From Pseudomonas thermotolerans DSM 14292 (GTDB taxonomy: Bacteria > Pseudomonadota > Gammaproteobacteria > Pseudomonadales > Pseudomonadaceae), in NCBI RefSeq assembly GCF_000364625.1, contig NZ_KB822602.1, forward strand, positions 124,001 to 188,000: a DNA stretch of 64,000 bases, in the 5' to 3' direction. The notes beneath the pieces were generated by a model. It was not told the origin of the DNA. It searched no databases and saw nothing but the letters and a program-made list of their open reading frames with translations. The number at the start of each line of letters is the position of its first letter. The first letter of the stretch is position 1. Both the position numbers and the translations under genes were made by a program. Below, in pieces: positions 20,759-29,840 of the stretch.

Positions 20759-20781
20759 TTCCTGCCTTCGCACGTTCGGCT

Positions 20782-22365
20782 TTAGCCAACCGCCACCGGG
20801 GCCGCCACGCCGCTTGCCCGGGACCGGCGCAGGCTGCGCCACAGCGCGGCGGCCATCAACGTGCTGACCAGCGCCCAGCCCAATGCCTGCAGGTTGCCCG
20901 GGGTTTCCTGGATCAACTGCGGGACGATGCCGGCGCCCACCAGAGCGCAGAGCAGGCCGGTTTCGCGGCGCGGCGCGACGACCGGGCGGCACAGGTAGAC
21001 CAGCGCTGGTAGCAGTAGGGCGGCGCTGGGGAACTCGCGGTAACGCGGATCGAAGACCAGGGCGAGCATGCTCACCGCCGCGGCGAAGCCGGCTGCGCAC
21101 AGCCACCAGCCGCCGCGGGTCTCCAGCCAGGCGAACAGTCGTGCGCGCCAGCCGTCGCGGCTGGCCAGCGCCAGGGCGCTGTGGGCGAGGACGATCAGGT
21201 TGAGCCCCGTTAGCGTCGCCGCCCACAGCCATTCCCCGGCGTAGCGGCACGAGACTCGCGCCAGCTCGGCCCAGAGGGCGATGCTGGTGGTGCCCAGGGC
21301 TGCCAGGAACGGCAGCAGCAGGGCGGTGGGGACGGAGGCGGGGCGTCCGGCGACGAATAGGGCGGCGATGGCGAGCAGGGCGCTGACCGTGAGATGCCAG
21401 GGCCAGTGCGGCAGGTTGCTGACTGGCCCGGCGAGGATGCCCTTGTCTTCGCGGTCGGCGTCGAATAGCCCCCAGTAGCCGCCCATGGTGCCCTCGCTGA
21501 CCCGTTTCCAGGGCTGGTCGAAGGCTTCGATCAGGTTGTAGCGCCAGCCGTGTTGCTCGGCCATGGTGACGAAACCGCGTATGAACCTGGCCTCGTTGAC
21601 CCGGCTGGGCAGCGCGGTTTCCCGCTGGCGGCCCTCGCTCGGCCAGCCGGTCTCGCCGATCAGGATATCCTTGGGCGCGAAGCGTTCGCCGAACCACCGG
21701 CGTACCTCGGCGACGTGGGCCAGGGCGGCGTCGATGCCGGTTGGCTGGTCCTCCCAGTAGGGCAGTAGGTGGATGGTCAGGAAATCCACCTCCGAGGCCA
21801 CTTCCGGGTGCTTCAGCCAGAACTCCCAGACGTCGGCGTAGGTGACCGGCTGGACGACCCGGGCCTTCACCTCGCGGATCAGCGCGGCCAACTGCTGGGC
21901 GGTGACCTCCTTGCGCAGCAGCGTCTCGTTGCCGACGACCAGCGCCTCGACCACGTCTGGGTATGCGCCGGCGACGCGCACCAAGGCGTCGATTTCCCGA
22001 CGGGTCTGCGTGGGATCGGCATTTACCCAGGCGCCCAGGAGCATCTTCAGGCCGTGCTGGCGGGCCAGCTTCGGCAGCTCCTCCAGGCCGGTCATCGAAT
22101 AGGTGCGGATGCAGCGGAAGCGCCCGGCGAGCAGGGCCAGGTCTGCCTCCACCCGTTCCGGACGCAGCCTGAAGGGCTGCTCGAAGGGCGACTGGTCCTT
22201 GTCGAAGGGCGTGTAGGAGGCGCACTGCAGCTTGTGCGTGGGCGTCGCCGCGTCGGGCAGCGATACCGGCCTGCCGAGGCCGTACCAGAAGCTGGCGAGG
22301 GCGAGGAGGGCGAACAGGCAGGCGAGCAGGTAGGGTGGCAGCGGGAAGCGTGTCGGGGTGGTCAT
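20782..22365 (-). CDS. Membrane-bound GH17-type glucanase/transglycosylase
   Basis: 527 residues. One membrane segment (about 12-32) precedes a GH17 catalytic domain (about 45-310) that begins with KLQCASYTPF. The likely proton donor is in VVGNETLL and the nucleophile in LIGETGWPSEG, as in beta-1,3-glucanases and glucan transferases. Eight or so hydrophobic helices fill the C-terminal 200 residues. Related Pseudomonas proteins are annotated as beta-(1-6)-glucan synthase and are thought to modify periplasmic or cyclic beta-glucans; the product here is not known. I preferred the ATG at 22365 (MTTPTRFPLP) over one nine codons upstream. Confidence 0.8.
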   Translation of the reverse strand: MTTPTRFPLPPYLLACLFALLALASFWYGLGRPVSLPDAATPTHKLQCASYTPFDKDQSPFEQPFRLRPERVEADLALLAGRFRCIRTYSMTGLEELPKLARQHGLKMLLGAWVNADPTQTRREIDALVRVAGAYPDVVEALVVGNETLLRKEVTAQQLAALIREVKARVVQPVTYADVWEFWLKHPEVASEVDFLTIHLLPYWEDQPTGIDAALAHVAEVRRWFGERFAPKDILIGETGWPSEGRQRETALPSRVNEARFIRGFVTMAEQHGWRYNLIEAFDQPWKRVSEGTMGGYWGLFDADREDKGILAGPVSNLPHWPWHLTVSALLAIAALFVAGRPASVPTALLLPFLAALGTTSIALWAELARVSCRYAGEWLWAATLTGLNLIVLAHSALALASRDGWRARLFAWLETRGGWWLCAAGFAAAVSMLALVFDPRYREFPSAALLLPALVYLCRPVVAPRRETGLLCALVGAGIVPQLIQETPGNLQALGWALVSTLMAAALWRSLRRSRASGVAAPVAVG

Positions 22366-22421
22366 GACGTCGCTCGGCCAGAAGGCGAGCACAGGATCTT
22401 AGCGGATGGCCAGCGAACCTG

Positions 22422-22685
22422 TTAACTCGGTCTGCATGTCACTGACAGGTTCGCCGGCGCTTCAGGCATGCTGATGCAGCAGGCGTGCTTTGGGATGCTC
22501 CGCCGTTCGCCCTGGTTCTTCTCGATGCGGTTCCAGATCTTCTCATGGATGTAGAAGCCCACTGAGTTGCACAGGGGTTCGATCGCCGCGACCAGACCGC
22601 CCACGGTCACGCTGCCAGTCAGCACGTAGGCGACGCTGAAGGCGATGCAGAAGTGCATGACGGTGAAGGTGATGGTCTTGAGCAT
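22422..22685 (-). CDS. DUF2061 small membrane protein
   Basis: An 87-residue protein with the DUF2061 pattern MLKTITFTVMHFCIAFSVAYVL and EPLCNSVGFYIHEKIWNRIE, giving two hydrophobic helices and a basic tail. The function of the family is unknown. A TTGGAGAAGC ribosome site lies before the ATG at 22685; the frame remains open upstream but lacks coding character. The last 25 residues, with three cysteines or prolines in unusual order, extend beyond the usual family end. Confidence 0.78.
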   Translation of the reverse strand: MLKTITFTVMHFCIAFSVAYVLTGSVTVGGLVAAIEPLCNSVGFYIHEKIWNRIEKNQGERRSIPKHACCISMPEAPANLSVTCRPS

Positions 22686-22889
22686 GATTGCTTCTCCAAG
22701 GGGAATGAGAACGCTTCTTGTTGGTTTCAGGTTAGCTATGCCCTTATTAGGTATAAAGCAATCGAAGTATATTTCATTGATAGTTTTTGTTAATGTTGGA
22801 AACGGTGCCGTCAAGGGGCCGAGAGCCGCTTCGGGAAGGCTCGCACGGAAGAACCTGCAGGACGCCGGAAGGGGCCTGGGATGGGGCCT

Positions 22890-22932
22890 ACGACCTTAGT
22901 CGGGGAAGCCCGCTGAATACGACTAAGGTCGT
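22890..22932. promoter_or_regulatory. 13-bp inverted repeat operator upstream of yjcH-actP
   Basis: ACGACCTTAGTCG (22890-22902) recurs as its exact reverse complement CGACTAAGGTCGT (22920-22932), centre to centre 30 bases, about three helical turns. Each arm is itself palindromic at its ends (CGAC..GTCG), so the whole looks like two dimer sites for one regulator. It lies about 70-115 bases before yjcH. In pseudomonads acetate permease genes are controlled by a two-component system with a LuxR-type response regulator (CrbR/ErdR type); that this is its site is inference. The surrounding 22686-23004 stretch has no gene. Confidence 0.65.
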
Positions 22933-23004
22933 CTGTCGTGACGGCGGCGTCGCCCTAGAGTTGGCCTACCAGCAACCCTTGCTGCTGTGGAGGACAACAA
23001 CAAA

Positions 23005-23316
23005 ATGAACGACAGCACCTACAAGCGGATTGAACAGAATCCGCGTTTCCAGGAACTGGTAGCCAAGCGGGATCGCTTCGCCTGGTCACTGTCCTTTCTC
23101 ATGCTCGGCCTGTACGTGGCCTTCATCCTGCTGATCGCCTTCGAGCCGCAGGTGCTCGGTGCGCGCATCAGCGACGACTCGCCCATCACCTGGGGCCTGC
23201 CGATCGGTGTCGGTCTGATCGTCGCCGCTTTCGCTCTGACCGGTATCTACGTCAGGCGCGCCAACGGCGAGTTCGACGAGATGAACAAAGAGATCCTCAA
23301 GGAGGCTCAACAATGA
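23005..23316 (+). CDS. yjcH: DUF485 membrane protein YjcH
   Basis: 103-residue inner-membrane protein of the DUF485 family, with a cytoplasmic start ([17 protein letters not shown]), two transmembrane helices and a charged end ([17 protein letters not shown]). It is found next to actP in many proteobacteria and is thought to assist the permease. GTGGAGG lies before the ATG. Its stop overlaps the actP start by four bases (ATGA), so the two are translationally coupled. Confidence 0.92.
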   Translation: MNDSTYKRIEQNPRFQELVAKRDRFAWSLSFLMLGLYVAFILLIAFEPQVLGARISDDSPITWGLPIGVGLIVAAFALTGIYVRRANGEFDEMNKEILKEAQQ

Positions 23317-24971
23317 TCGGGCGCGTGTTTTCCGCTCTGGGTCTGCTGGCCCTGGCCCCGACCCTCTGGGCGGCTGGTGCGATTGAGGGCGAGGTGCAGC
23401 GCCAGCCGCTGAACGTCTCGGCCATCATCATGTTCGTGCTGTTCGTCGCTGCGACCCTGGGCATCACCTACTGGGCCGCCAAGCGCAGCAAATCGGCTTC
23501 CGACTTCTATTCGGCCGGCGGCCGCATCACCGGTTTCCAGAACGGTCTGGCGATTGCCGGTGACTACATGTCGGCGGCTTCCTTCCTGGGTATCTCCGCC
23601 CTGGTGTTCACCTCCGGCTACGACGGCCTGATCTACTCGATCGGCTTCCTGGTCGGCTGGCCGATCATCCTCTTCCTGATGGCCGAGCGCCTGCGCAACC
23701 TGGGTCGCTACACCTTCGCCGACGTGGCCTCCTACCGCCTCGGCCAGACCCAGATCCGTACCCTGTCGGCCAGCGGCACCCTGGTGGTGGTGGCCTTCTA
23801 CCTGATCGCCCAGATGGTCGGTGCCGGCAAGCTCATCGAGCTCCTGTTCGGCCTCAACTACCACGTCGCGGTGGTACTGGTGGGCGTGTTGATGGTGCTC
23901 TACGTGCTGTTCGGCGGCATGCTGGCGACCACCTGGGTGCAGATCATCAAGGCCGTGCTGCTGCTCTCCGGCGCCTCCTTCATGGCCCTGATGGTGCTCA
24001 AGCACGTCAACTTCGACTTCGCCACCCTGTTCAGCGAAGCCATCAAGGTGCATCCGAAGGGCGAGGCGATCATGAGCCCCGGCGGTCTGGTCAAGGACCC
24101 GATCTCGGCGATCTCCCTGGGCCTGGCGCTGATGTTCGGTACCGCCGGCCTGCCGCACATCCTGATGCGCTTCTTCACCGTGGGCGATGCCAAGGAAGCC
24201 CGCAAGTCGGTGTTCTTCGCCACCGGCTTCATCGGCTACTTCTACATCCTGACCTTCATCATCGGCTTCGGCGCCATCCTGCTGGTCAGCACCAACCCGG
24301 CCTTCAAGGACTCCACCGGCGCGCTGCTGGGCGGCACCAACATGGCCGCCGTGCACCTGGCCGACGCCGTGGGCGGCAGCCTGTTCCTCGGCTTCATCTC
24401 GGCCGTGGCCTTCGCCACCATCCTCGCGGTGGTCGCCGGCCTGACCCTGTCCGGCGCCTCGGCGGTGTCCCACGACCTGTACGCTAGCGTGATCAAGAAG
24501 GGCAAGGCCAACGAGCGCGACGAGCTGCGCGTCTCCAAGGTGACCACCCTGATCCTCGGCGTGCTGGCCATCGTCCTGGGCATCGCCTTCGAGAAGCAGA
24601 ACATCGCCTTCATGGTCGGCCTGGCCTTCTCCATCGCGGCGAGCTGCAACTTCCCGGTGCTGATCCTCTCCATGTACTGGAAGCGCCTGACCACCCGTGG
24701 CGCCATGCTCGGCGGCTGGCTCGGTCTGATCACCGCGGTGGCGCTGATGGTGCTCGGCCCGACCATCTGGGTGCAGATCCTCGGCCACGAGAAGCCGATC
24801 TACCCGTACGAGTACCCGGCGCTGTTCTCGATGATCGTCGCCTTCGTCGGCATCTGGTTCTTCTCCATCACCGACAGGTCGGCCGCGGCCAACGAGGAGC
24901 AGAACAAGTTCTACTCCCAGTTCGTGCGTTCCCAGACCGGTCTGGGCGCCAGTGGTGCAGTGGCCCACTGA
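23313..24971 (+). CDS. actP: Cation/acetate symporter ActP
   Basis: 552-residue sodium:solute symporter (SSS family) for acetate and related short carboxylates. A hydrophobic N-terminal signal-like helix is followed by about thirteen transmembrane helices. The SSS signature is seen around [29 protein letters not shown] (only the core named here: [19 protein letters not shown]). Coupled to yjcH and followed by a strong terminator, it ends a two-gene operon. Expression is likely governed by the inverted repeat upstream. Confidence 0.95.
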   Translation: MIGRVFSALGLLALAPTLWAAGAIEGEVQRQPLNVSAIIMFVLFVAATLGITYWAAKRSKSASDFYSAGGRITGFQNGLAIAGDYMSAASFLGISALVFTSGYDGLIYSIGFLVGWPIILFLMAERLRNLGRYTFADVASYRLGQTQIRTLSASGTLVVVAFYLIAQMVGAGKLIELLFGLNYHVAVVLVGVLMVLYVLFGGMLATTWVQIIKAVLLLSGASFMALMVLKHVNFDFATLFSEAIKVHPKGEAIMSPGGLVKDPISAISLGLALMFGTAGLPHILMRFFTVGDAKEARKSVFFATGFIGYFYILTFIIGFGAILLVSTNPAFKDSTGALLGGTNMAAVHLADAVGGSLFLGFISAVAFATILAVVAGLTLSGASAVSHDLYASVIKKGKANERDELRVSKVTTLILGVLAIVLGIAFEKQNIAFMVGLAFSIAASCNFPVLILSMYWKRLTTRGAMLGGWLGLITAVALMVLGPTIWVQILGHEKPIYPYEYPALFSMIVAFVGIWFFSITDRSAAANEEQNKFYSQFVRSQTGLGASGAVAH

Positions 24972-24993
24972 GCAAGCATCTGCTGAGCAATTG

Positions 24994-25017
24994 GGCGGCC
25001 TTCGGGCCGCCTTTTTT
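24994..25017 (+). terminator. Rho-independent terminator of yjcH-actP
   Basis: GGCGGCC (24994-25000), loop TTCG, GGCCGCC (25005-25011), then TTTTTT. This is a canonical terminator 23 bases after the actP stop. Confidence 0.95.
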
Positions 25018-25135
25018 GTGGCCGGGCGTTTAGTGGACGAAAGGGCTTTTCTTGTCGATCGACGCTTTTTTCTCTTGAAAACCAAGCAAGCGCTAGGTAG
25101 CGTTGTCCTTCATAAAAAACAACTGGAGCTTGCCC

Positions 25136-26284
25136 ATGTCCGCCTTCCAGGAATACTTCGATGAGTCCCATCAACTGGTCCGCGATTCGGTGCGGCGCTT
25201 CGTCGAGCGGGAGATCCTGCCTTACATCGCCGAGTGGGAGGAGGCCGAGGAGTTCCCCCGTGAGCTGTATCGCAAGGCCGGCGCGGCCGGGATCCTCGGC
25301 ATTGGCTTTCCGGAGCGCTACGGCGGCAGCTACGAGGGCGACCTGTTCGCCAAGGTGGCGGCCAGCGAGGAGCTGATGCGTTCCGGCTCCGGCGGCCTGG
25401 TGGCTGGCCTCGGTTCCCTGGACATCGGTCTGCCGCCGGTGGTCAAGTGGGCCAAACCGGCGCTGCGCGACCGCATCGTCCCCGAGGTGCTGGCCGGCGA
25501 GAAGGTCATCGCCCTAGCGGTCACCGAGCCTTCCGGCGGCTCCGACGTGGCCAGCCTGAAGACCCGCGCGGTGCGCGACGGTGACTACTACCGGGTGACC
25601 GGAAGCAAGACCTTCATCACCAGCGGGGTGCGTGCCGATTACTACACGGTGGCGGTGCGCACCGGCGGCGAGGGCTTCGGCGGTGTCAGCCTGCTGCTGA
25701 TCGAGAAGGACACTCCGGGCTTCACGGTCAGCCGCAAGCTGAAGAAGATGGGCTGGCGATGTTCGGACACCGCCGAGCTGTTCTTCGACGATTGCAAGGT
25801 GCCGGTGGAGAACCTGATCGGCGTGGAGAACGCCGGCTTCGCCTGCATCATGGCCAATTTCCAGAGCGAACGCCTGGCCCTGGCGCTGATGGCCAACATG
25901 ACCTCGCAGATGGCTCTCGAGGAGGCCAGGGCCTGGGCCCGCCAGCGCGAGGCCTTCGGCAAACCGATCGGCAAGTTCCAGGTGCTCAAGCACCGTCTGG
26001 CGGAGATGGCCACCCAGCTGGAGGTGTCGCGGGAGTTCACCTACCGCCAGGCGGCGAAGATGGCCGCCGGCAAGAGCGTGATCAAGGAAATCTCCATGGC
26101 CAAGAACTTCGCCACCGACGTGGCCGACCGCATCACCTACGATGCCGTGCAGATCCTCGGCGGCATGGGCTACATGCGCGAGAGTCTGGTGGAGCGGCTG
26201 TACCGCGACAACCGCATCCTCTCCATCGGCGGCGGTACCCGCGAGGTGATGAACGAGATCATCGCCAAGCAGATGGGCCTCTGA
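25136..26284 (+). CDS. Acyl-CoA dehydrogenase
   Basis: 382-residue FAD enzyme that introduces the alpha-beta double bond in acyl-CoA. N-terminal helical, middle beta and C-terminal helical domains are complete. The signatures ALAVTEPSGGSDVASL (FAD/substrate region) and QILGGMGYMRES are clear. The C-terminal YRDNRILSIGGGTREVM segment lies where the catalytic glutamate of isovaleryl/long-chain types differs, so chain specificity is not assigned. TGGAG lies before the ATG at 25136. It stands alone between the actP terminator and convergent opdB. Confidence 0.9.
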   Translation: MSAFQEYFDESHQLVRDSVRRFVEREILPYIAEWEEAEEFPRELYRKAGAAGILGIGFPERYGGSYEGDLFAKVAASEELMRSGSGGLVAGLGSLDIGLPPVVKWAKPALRDRIVPEVLAGEKVIALAVTEPSGGSDVASLKTRAVRDGDYYRVTGSKTFITSGVRADYYTVAVRTGGEGFGGVSLLLIEKDTPGFTVSRKLKKMGWRCSDTAELFFDDCKVPVENLIGVENAGFACIMANFQSERLALALMANMTSQMALEEARAWARQREAFGKPIGKFQVLKHRLAEMATQLEVSREFTYRQAAKMAAGKSVIKEISMAKNFATDVADRITYDAVQILGGMGYMRESLVERLYRDNRILSIGGGTREVMNEIIAKQMGL

Positions 26285-26326
26285 CCCTTCCGGCGTCGGC
26301 GGCTCGAGCAGCCGGCGCCGCCTCCC

Positions 26327-28363
26327 TCACTCGATCCCCAGCACCTTGAACAGGAAGGCGTATTCCAGGGCAGCGTCCCGGTACGCTTGGTAACGGCCAC
26401 TCATCCCGGCGTGGCCGGCATCCAGGTCGGTCTTCAGCAGCAGCAGGTTGCTGTCGGTCTTGCTGGCGCGCAGCCTGGCCACCCACTTGGCTGCCTCCCA
26501 GTACTGCACGCGGCTGTCGTTGTAGCCGGCCACGACGAGGATCGCCGGGTAGGCCTGGGCGCGGACGTTCTCGTAGGGCGCGTAGCCCTTGATCCGCTGG
26601 TAGACGACCGGGTCGCTGGGATTGCCCCATTCGTCGTACTCGGTGACGGTCAGCGGCAGCTCGGGGTTCAGCATGGTGTTCAGCACGTCGACGAAGGGCA
26701 CCTCGGCGATGGCAGCGGCGAACAGCTCGGGGCGCTGGTTGAGCACCGCGCCGATCAGCAGGCCGCCGGCGCTGCCACCGCTGATTGCCAGGCGCTGCGG
26801 GGTGGTGTAGCCGGCGGCGATCAGCTGCTCGGCACAGGCGATGAAGTCGTCGAAGGTGTTGTGCTTGTGCTCCAGCTTGCCGGCCCGGTACCAGGCCTCG
26901 CCCAGCTCGCCACCGCCGCGCACGTGGGCGATGGCGAACACGAAACCGCGCTCCAGCAGGCTCAGGCGGGCGTGGGAGAACCAAGGATCCAGGCTCGAGC
27001 CGTAGGCGCCGTAGCCGTACAGGTAGAGCGGCGCCGGGCGGCCGGCGGCGAGCACTTCGCGGCGCGCCACCAAGCTGATTGGCACCTGGGTACCGTCCGG
27101 CGCTGTGGCCCAGATCCGGCGGCTCTCGTAGGCGTCGGCGTTGAAGGGGCCTTCCACCGGGGTTTCCTTGAGCACCTTCTGCTCGCCGCTGGCCAGGTCC
27201 AGCTGGCGGATCTGCGCGGGGCGGTTCAGCGACTCGTAGCGCAGGCGGATCACCGGGCTGTCGAATTCCAGATTGTCCTGCACGTACAGGCTGTAGGTGG
27301 CATCCGGCAGCTTGACCCGCGCCGGTGCCTGGCCGGCGGCACGCACCTCGATGATTGGCAGGCCCTGCTCGCGCAGGCTGAGGACGATGGCGTCGCGGTT
27401 CAGGCTGACGTCCTCGAGCATCACCTGCGGGTCGTGGCCGATCAGCTCGCGCCAGTAGGGACGCTCTGGGGTAGCATCCAGGGCGGCGTAGAGCGCGAAG
27501 TTGATGCCGGCCTGGTTGCTGCGGATCAGCCAGGCCCAGGCACCGTCCAGGCAGCCGTGATCGACGTAGTACTCGTGGCCTTCTTCGCGGGGTGCCAGGC
27601 AGCGGAAGGCCTGCTCCGGATGTTCGGCGTCCAGCACCCAGGTCTCGCTGGTGGTCTTGCTGTTGAGCAGCAACAGAAGTTGACGCTCGGAGCTGGAGCG
27701 GTAGCAGCTGAGGAAGAAGCGCCCGTCCGGCTCGTGGAACACTTCCTCGGCGCTGGCTTCGCCCAGGCGGTAGCGGAACAGCCTGTGCGGGCGGTGGGTG
27801 TCGTCCAGGGTGGCGAAGAACAGGGTGCGGTTGTCGTTGGCCCATGTCAGGCTGCCGTCGCAGGATTCGAAGGGCAGGGGGATGACCTCGCCGCTGGCCA
27901 GGTTCTTGACGTAGAGGCGGAAGACTTCCTCGCCGCTGCTGTCCAGGCTGTAGGCCAGCCAGGCGTGGTCTGGGCTGATGCTGAAGGCGCCCAGGGACAG
28001 GTAGCCACCGCCGGCCAGGGCGTTGGGGTCGAGCAGCAGTTGCTCGGCGCTTTCGTCCACCTTCAGGGAACCGTCGGCCGGGCGTGGGCAGCGGTAGTGG
28101 CGCGGGTACTCGTCGCCGGCGCTGGTGCGTGTGTAGTACAGCCAGGGGCCCCAGGGCACAGGGAGGGACAGGTCGGTCTCGCGGATGCGGCCTTTGATCT
28201 CCTGGAACAGCCGCTCGCGCAGCTCGGCCTGATCGGCCAGCTCGGCCTCCAGATAGGCGTTTTCCGCTTTCAGGTACTCCAGCACCTCCGGAGCGTCGCG
28301 GTTCTCCAGCCAGCGGTAGGGATCGGAGCCGGGTTCGATGCGGGCGACGGGAGGTTGGGGCAT
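26327..28363 (-). CDS. ptrB: Oligopeptidase B
   Basis: 678-residue cytosolic serine peptidase of family S9A that cuts short peptides after Arg/Lys. The N-terminal beta-propeller (about 70-400) shields the C-terminal alpha/beta-hydrolase domain. The nucleophile is in SGGSAGG, the aspartate in GYNDSRV, and the histidine in DAGHAG. I chose the second ATG (28363): AGAGGA lies seven bases before it but directly abuts the ATG at 28369. The gene is transcribed alone, converging on the acyl-CoA dehydrogenase gene. Confidence 0.93.
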   Translation of the reverse strand: MPQPPVARIEPGSDPYRWLENRDAPEVLEYLKAENAYLEAELADQAELRERLFQEIKGRIRETDLSLPVPWGPWLYYTRTSAGDEYPRHYRCPRPADGSLKVDESAEQLLLDPNALAGGGYLSLGAFSISPDHAWLAYSLDSSGEEVFRLYVKNLASGEVIPLPFESCDGSLTWANDNRTLFFATLDDTHRPHRLFRYRLGEASAEEVFHEPDGRFFLSCYRSSSERQLLLLLNSKTTSETWVLDAEHPEQAFRCLAPREEGHEYYVDHGCLDGAWAWLIRSNQAGINFALYAALDATPERPYWRELIGHDPQVMLEDVSLNRDAIVLSLREQGLPIIEVRAAGQAPARVKLPDATYSLYVQDNLEFDSPVIRLRYESLNRPAQIRQLDLASGEQKVLKETPVEGPFNADAYESRRIWATAPDGTQVPISLVARREVLAAGRPAPLYLYGYGAYGSSLDPWFSHARLSLLERGFVFAIAHVRGGGELGEAWYRAGKLEHKHNTFDDFIACAEQLIAAGYTTPQRLAISGGSAGGLLIGAVLNQRPELFAAAIAEVPFVDVLNTMLNPELPLTVTEYDEWGNPSDPVVYQRIKGYAPYENVRAQAYPAILVVAGYNDSRVQYWEAAKWVARLRASKTDSNLLLLKTDLDAGHAGMSGRYQAYRDAALEYAFLFKVLGIE

Positions 28364-28454
28364 GGGCATTCCTCTGTTGCGGACGGCAGGTGCGCCGGGC
28401 CGGCGAAAAGCCGTTATGATAAGCGCCCCTTTGTCAGCCTCGCCACGGAACGCG

Positions 28455-28904
28455 ATGATCGAAAACGACTACCTGCTCGCCTGGGGCGCCTATGCGGTCG
28501 CCGCGCTTGGTTGCCTGCTGGTCTGGTTCCGGATGACCGGCTGGATGTGGCGTTATCTGCGCGAGCCGCTGCGCGTGCTGGTGGCCGTTCTGCTGTTCAC
28601 CCCGACCATCGTCGATCCGGCCCGCGAGCTGTTCGCCCCGGCCATCGCCATCAGTGCCCTGGATCTGGCCTTCAAGGTCGGCAACAACGCCTGGCGCGCG
28701 GTGGCCGACCTGGCCCTGTACGGCATCATCGCCTTCGTCCTCTACCTGCTGTTCGTGCTGATCCGCTGGCCGCTGGAGAGCTGGTGGAAGCGGCGCAGGG
28801 CCGAGGCCGCACCGGCCCAGGACGAGGGCGACGAGCCAACCCTGCGCGAGGTGCTGGCCCGCGAGCGCTCCCCGGGCGGAGCACGGGGCGAGCCGCGCCT
28901 CTGA
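28455..28904 (+). CDS. Conserved membrane protein of unknown function (MFS-unrelated)
   Basis: 149 residues with three hydrophobic helices (about 8-25, 40-58 and 87-110) and a charged C-terminal tail containing EGDEPTLREVLARERSPGG. Pseudomonads have a similar gene beside oligopeptidase B, but I know no function. It is divergent from ptrB by 91 bases. Confidence 0.7.
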   Translation: MIENDYLLAWGAYAVAALGCLLVWFRMTGWMWRYLREPLRVLVAVLLFTPTIVDPARELFAPAIAISALDLAFKVGNNAWRAVADLALYGIIAFVLYLLFVLIRWPLESWWKRRRAEAAPAQDEGDEPTLREVLARERSPGGARGEPRL

Positions 28905-29060
28905 GTCTGCGCCCGACCGCCCTCCCGCAGTATCCCGGCATCCCTTGATTCTCGCGGAGAGGCCCTTCAGCATGGGGCCTTCCGTCCGTGGAAGGCTGCG
29001 CCGGCGGGCGCTCGCTACCGCGGTGAGAACAGCAACGCTTTGCCACGAGAACCCTGAGCC

Positions 29061-29840
29061 ATGTGCGAACTGCTGGGCATGAGCGCCAACGTGCCGACCG
29101 ACATCGTTTTCAGCTTCACCGGCCTGATGCAGCGCGGCGGCGGCACCGGTCCGCACCGCGACGGCTGGGGCATCGCTTTCTACGAGGGGCGCGGCCTGCG
29201 CCTGTTCCAGGACCCGGCGCCGAGCGTCGAGTCGGAGGTGGCCAAGTTGGTGCAGCGCTATCCGATCAAGAGCGAGACGGTGATCGGCCATATTCGTCAG
29301 GCCAACGTCGGCCGGGTCTGCCTGGCCAACACCCATCCCTTCGTGCGCGAGCTCTGGGGACGCAACTGGTGCTTCGCCCACAACGGCCAGCTTGCCGATT
29401 TCCAGCCGGAGCCGGGCTTCTACCGCCCGGTGGGCGACACCGACAGCGAGACGGCCTTCTGTGACCTGCTCAACCGGGTGCGCCGCGCCTTCCCCGAGCC
29501 GGTGGCGGTGGAGATCCTCCTGCCTACCCTGATCGGCGCCTGTGCCGAGTACCGCGGCAAGGGGGTGTTCAACTGTCTGCTCAGCAACGGCGACTGGCTG
29601 TTCGCCTTCTGTTCCAGCAAGCTGGCCAGCATCACCCGCCGCGCGCCCTTCGGCCCGGCGCAGCTGAAGGACGTGGACGTCACCGTGGACTTCCAGGCGG
29701 AAACCACCCCGGACGACGTGGTCACCGTGCTGGCCACCGAGCCGCTGACCGCCAACGAGACCTGGCGGATCTTCCAGCCCGGCGAGTGGACCCTGTGGCG
29801 GCGCGGCGAGTGCGTGGCCCATGGCCGGGTGGACGGCTGA
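29061..29840 (+). CDS. Class II glutamine amidotransferase, YafJ type
   Basis: 259 residues. The N-terminal nucleophile Cys2 (MCELLGMSAN) becomes the first residue after Met removal. Further Ntn motifs are HRDGWGIAFY and FAHNGQLADF. YafJ-type proteins consist only of the glutaminase domain and have no known acceptor partner; a role in gamma-glutamyl peptide or amide hydrolysis is possible. Its stop overlaps the next start by one base, so the two genes are coupled. Confidence 0.88.
   Translation: MCELLGMSANVPTDIVFSFTGLMQRGGGTGPHRDGWGIAFYEGRGLRLFQDPAPSVESEVAKLVQRYPIKSETVIGHIRQANVGRVCLANTHPFVRELWGRNWCFAHNGQLADFQPEPGFYRPVGDTDSETAFCDLLNRVRRAFPEPVAVEILLPTLIGACAEYRGKGVFNCLLSNGDWLFAFCSSKLASITRRAPFGPAQLKDVDVTVDFQAETTPDDVVTVLATEPLTANETWRIFQPGEWTLWRRGECVAHGRVDG

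Noticed and set aside
23307..25085. 592-codon minus-strand frame opposite actP
   Set aside because: Histidine/glutamine-rich shadow of a membrane protein gene; no start site or family pattern.
26387..28948. Open frame of 853 codons opposite oligopeptidase B
   Set aside because: Its composition (Gly, Ala, Val, Gln, His without domains) is that of a shadow; ptrB is complete on the minus strand.
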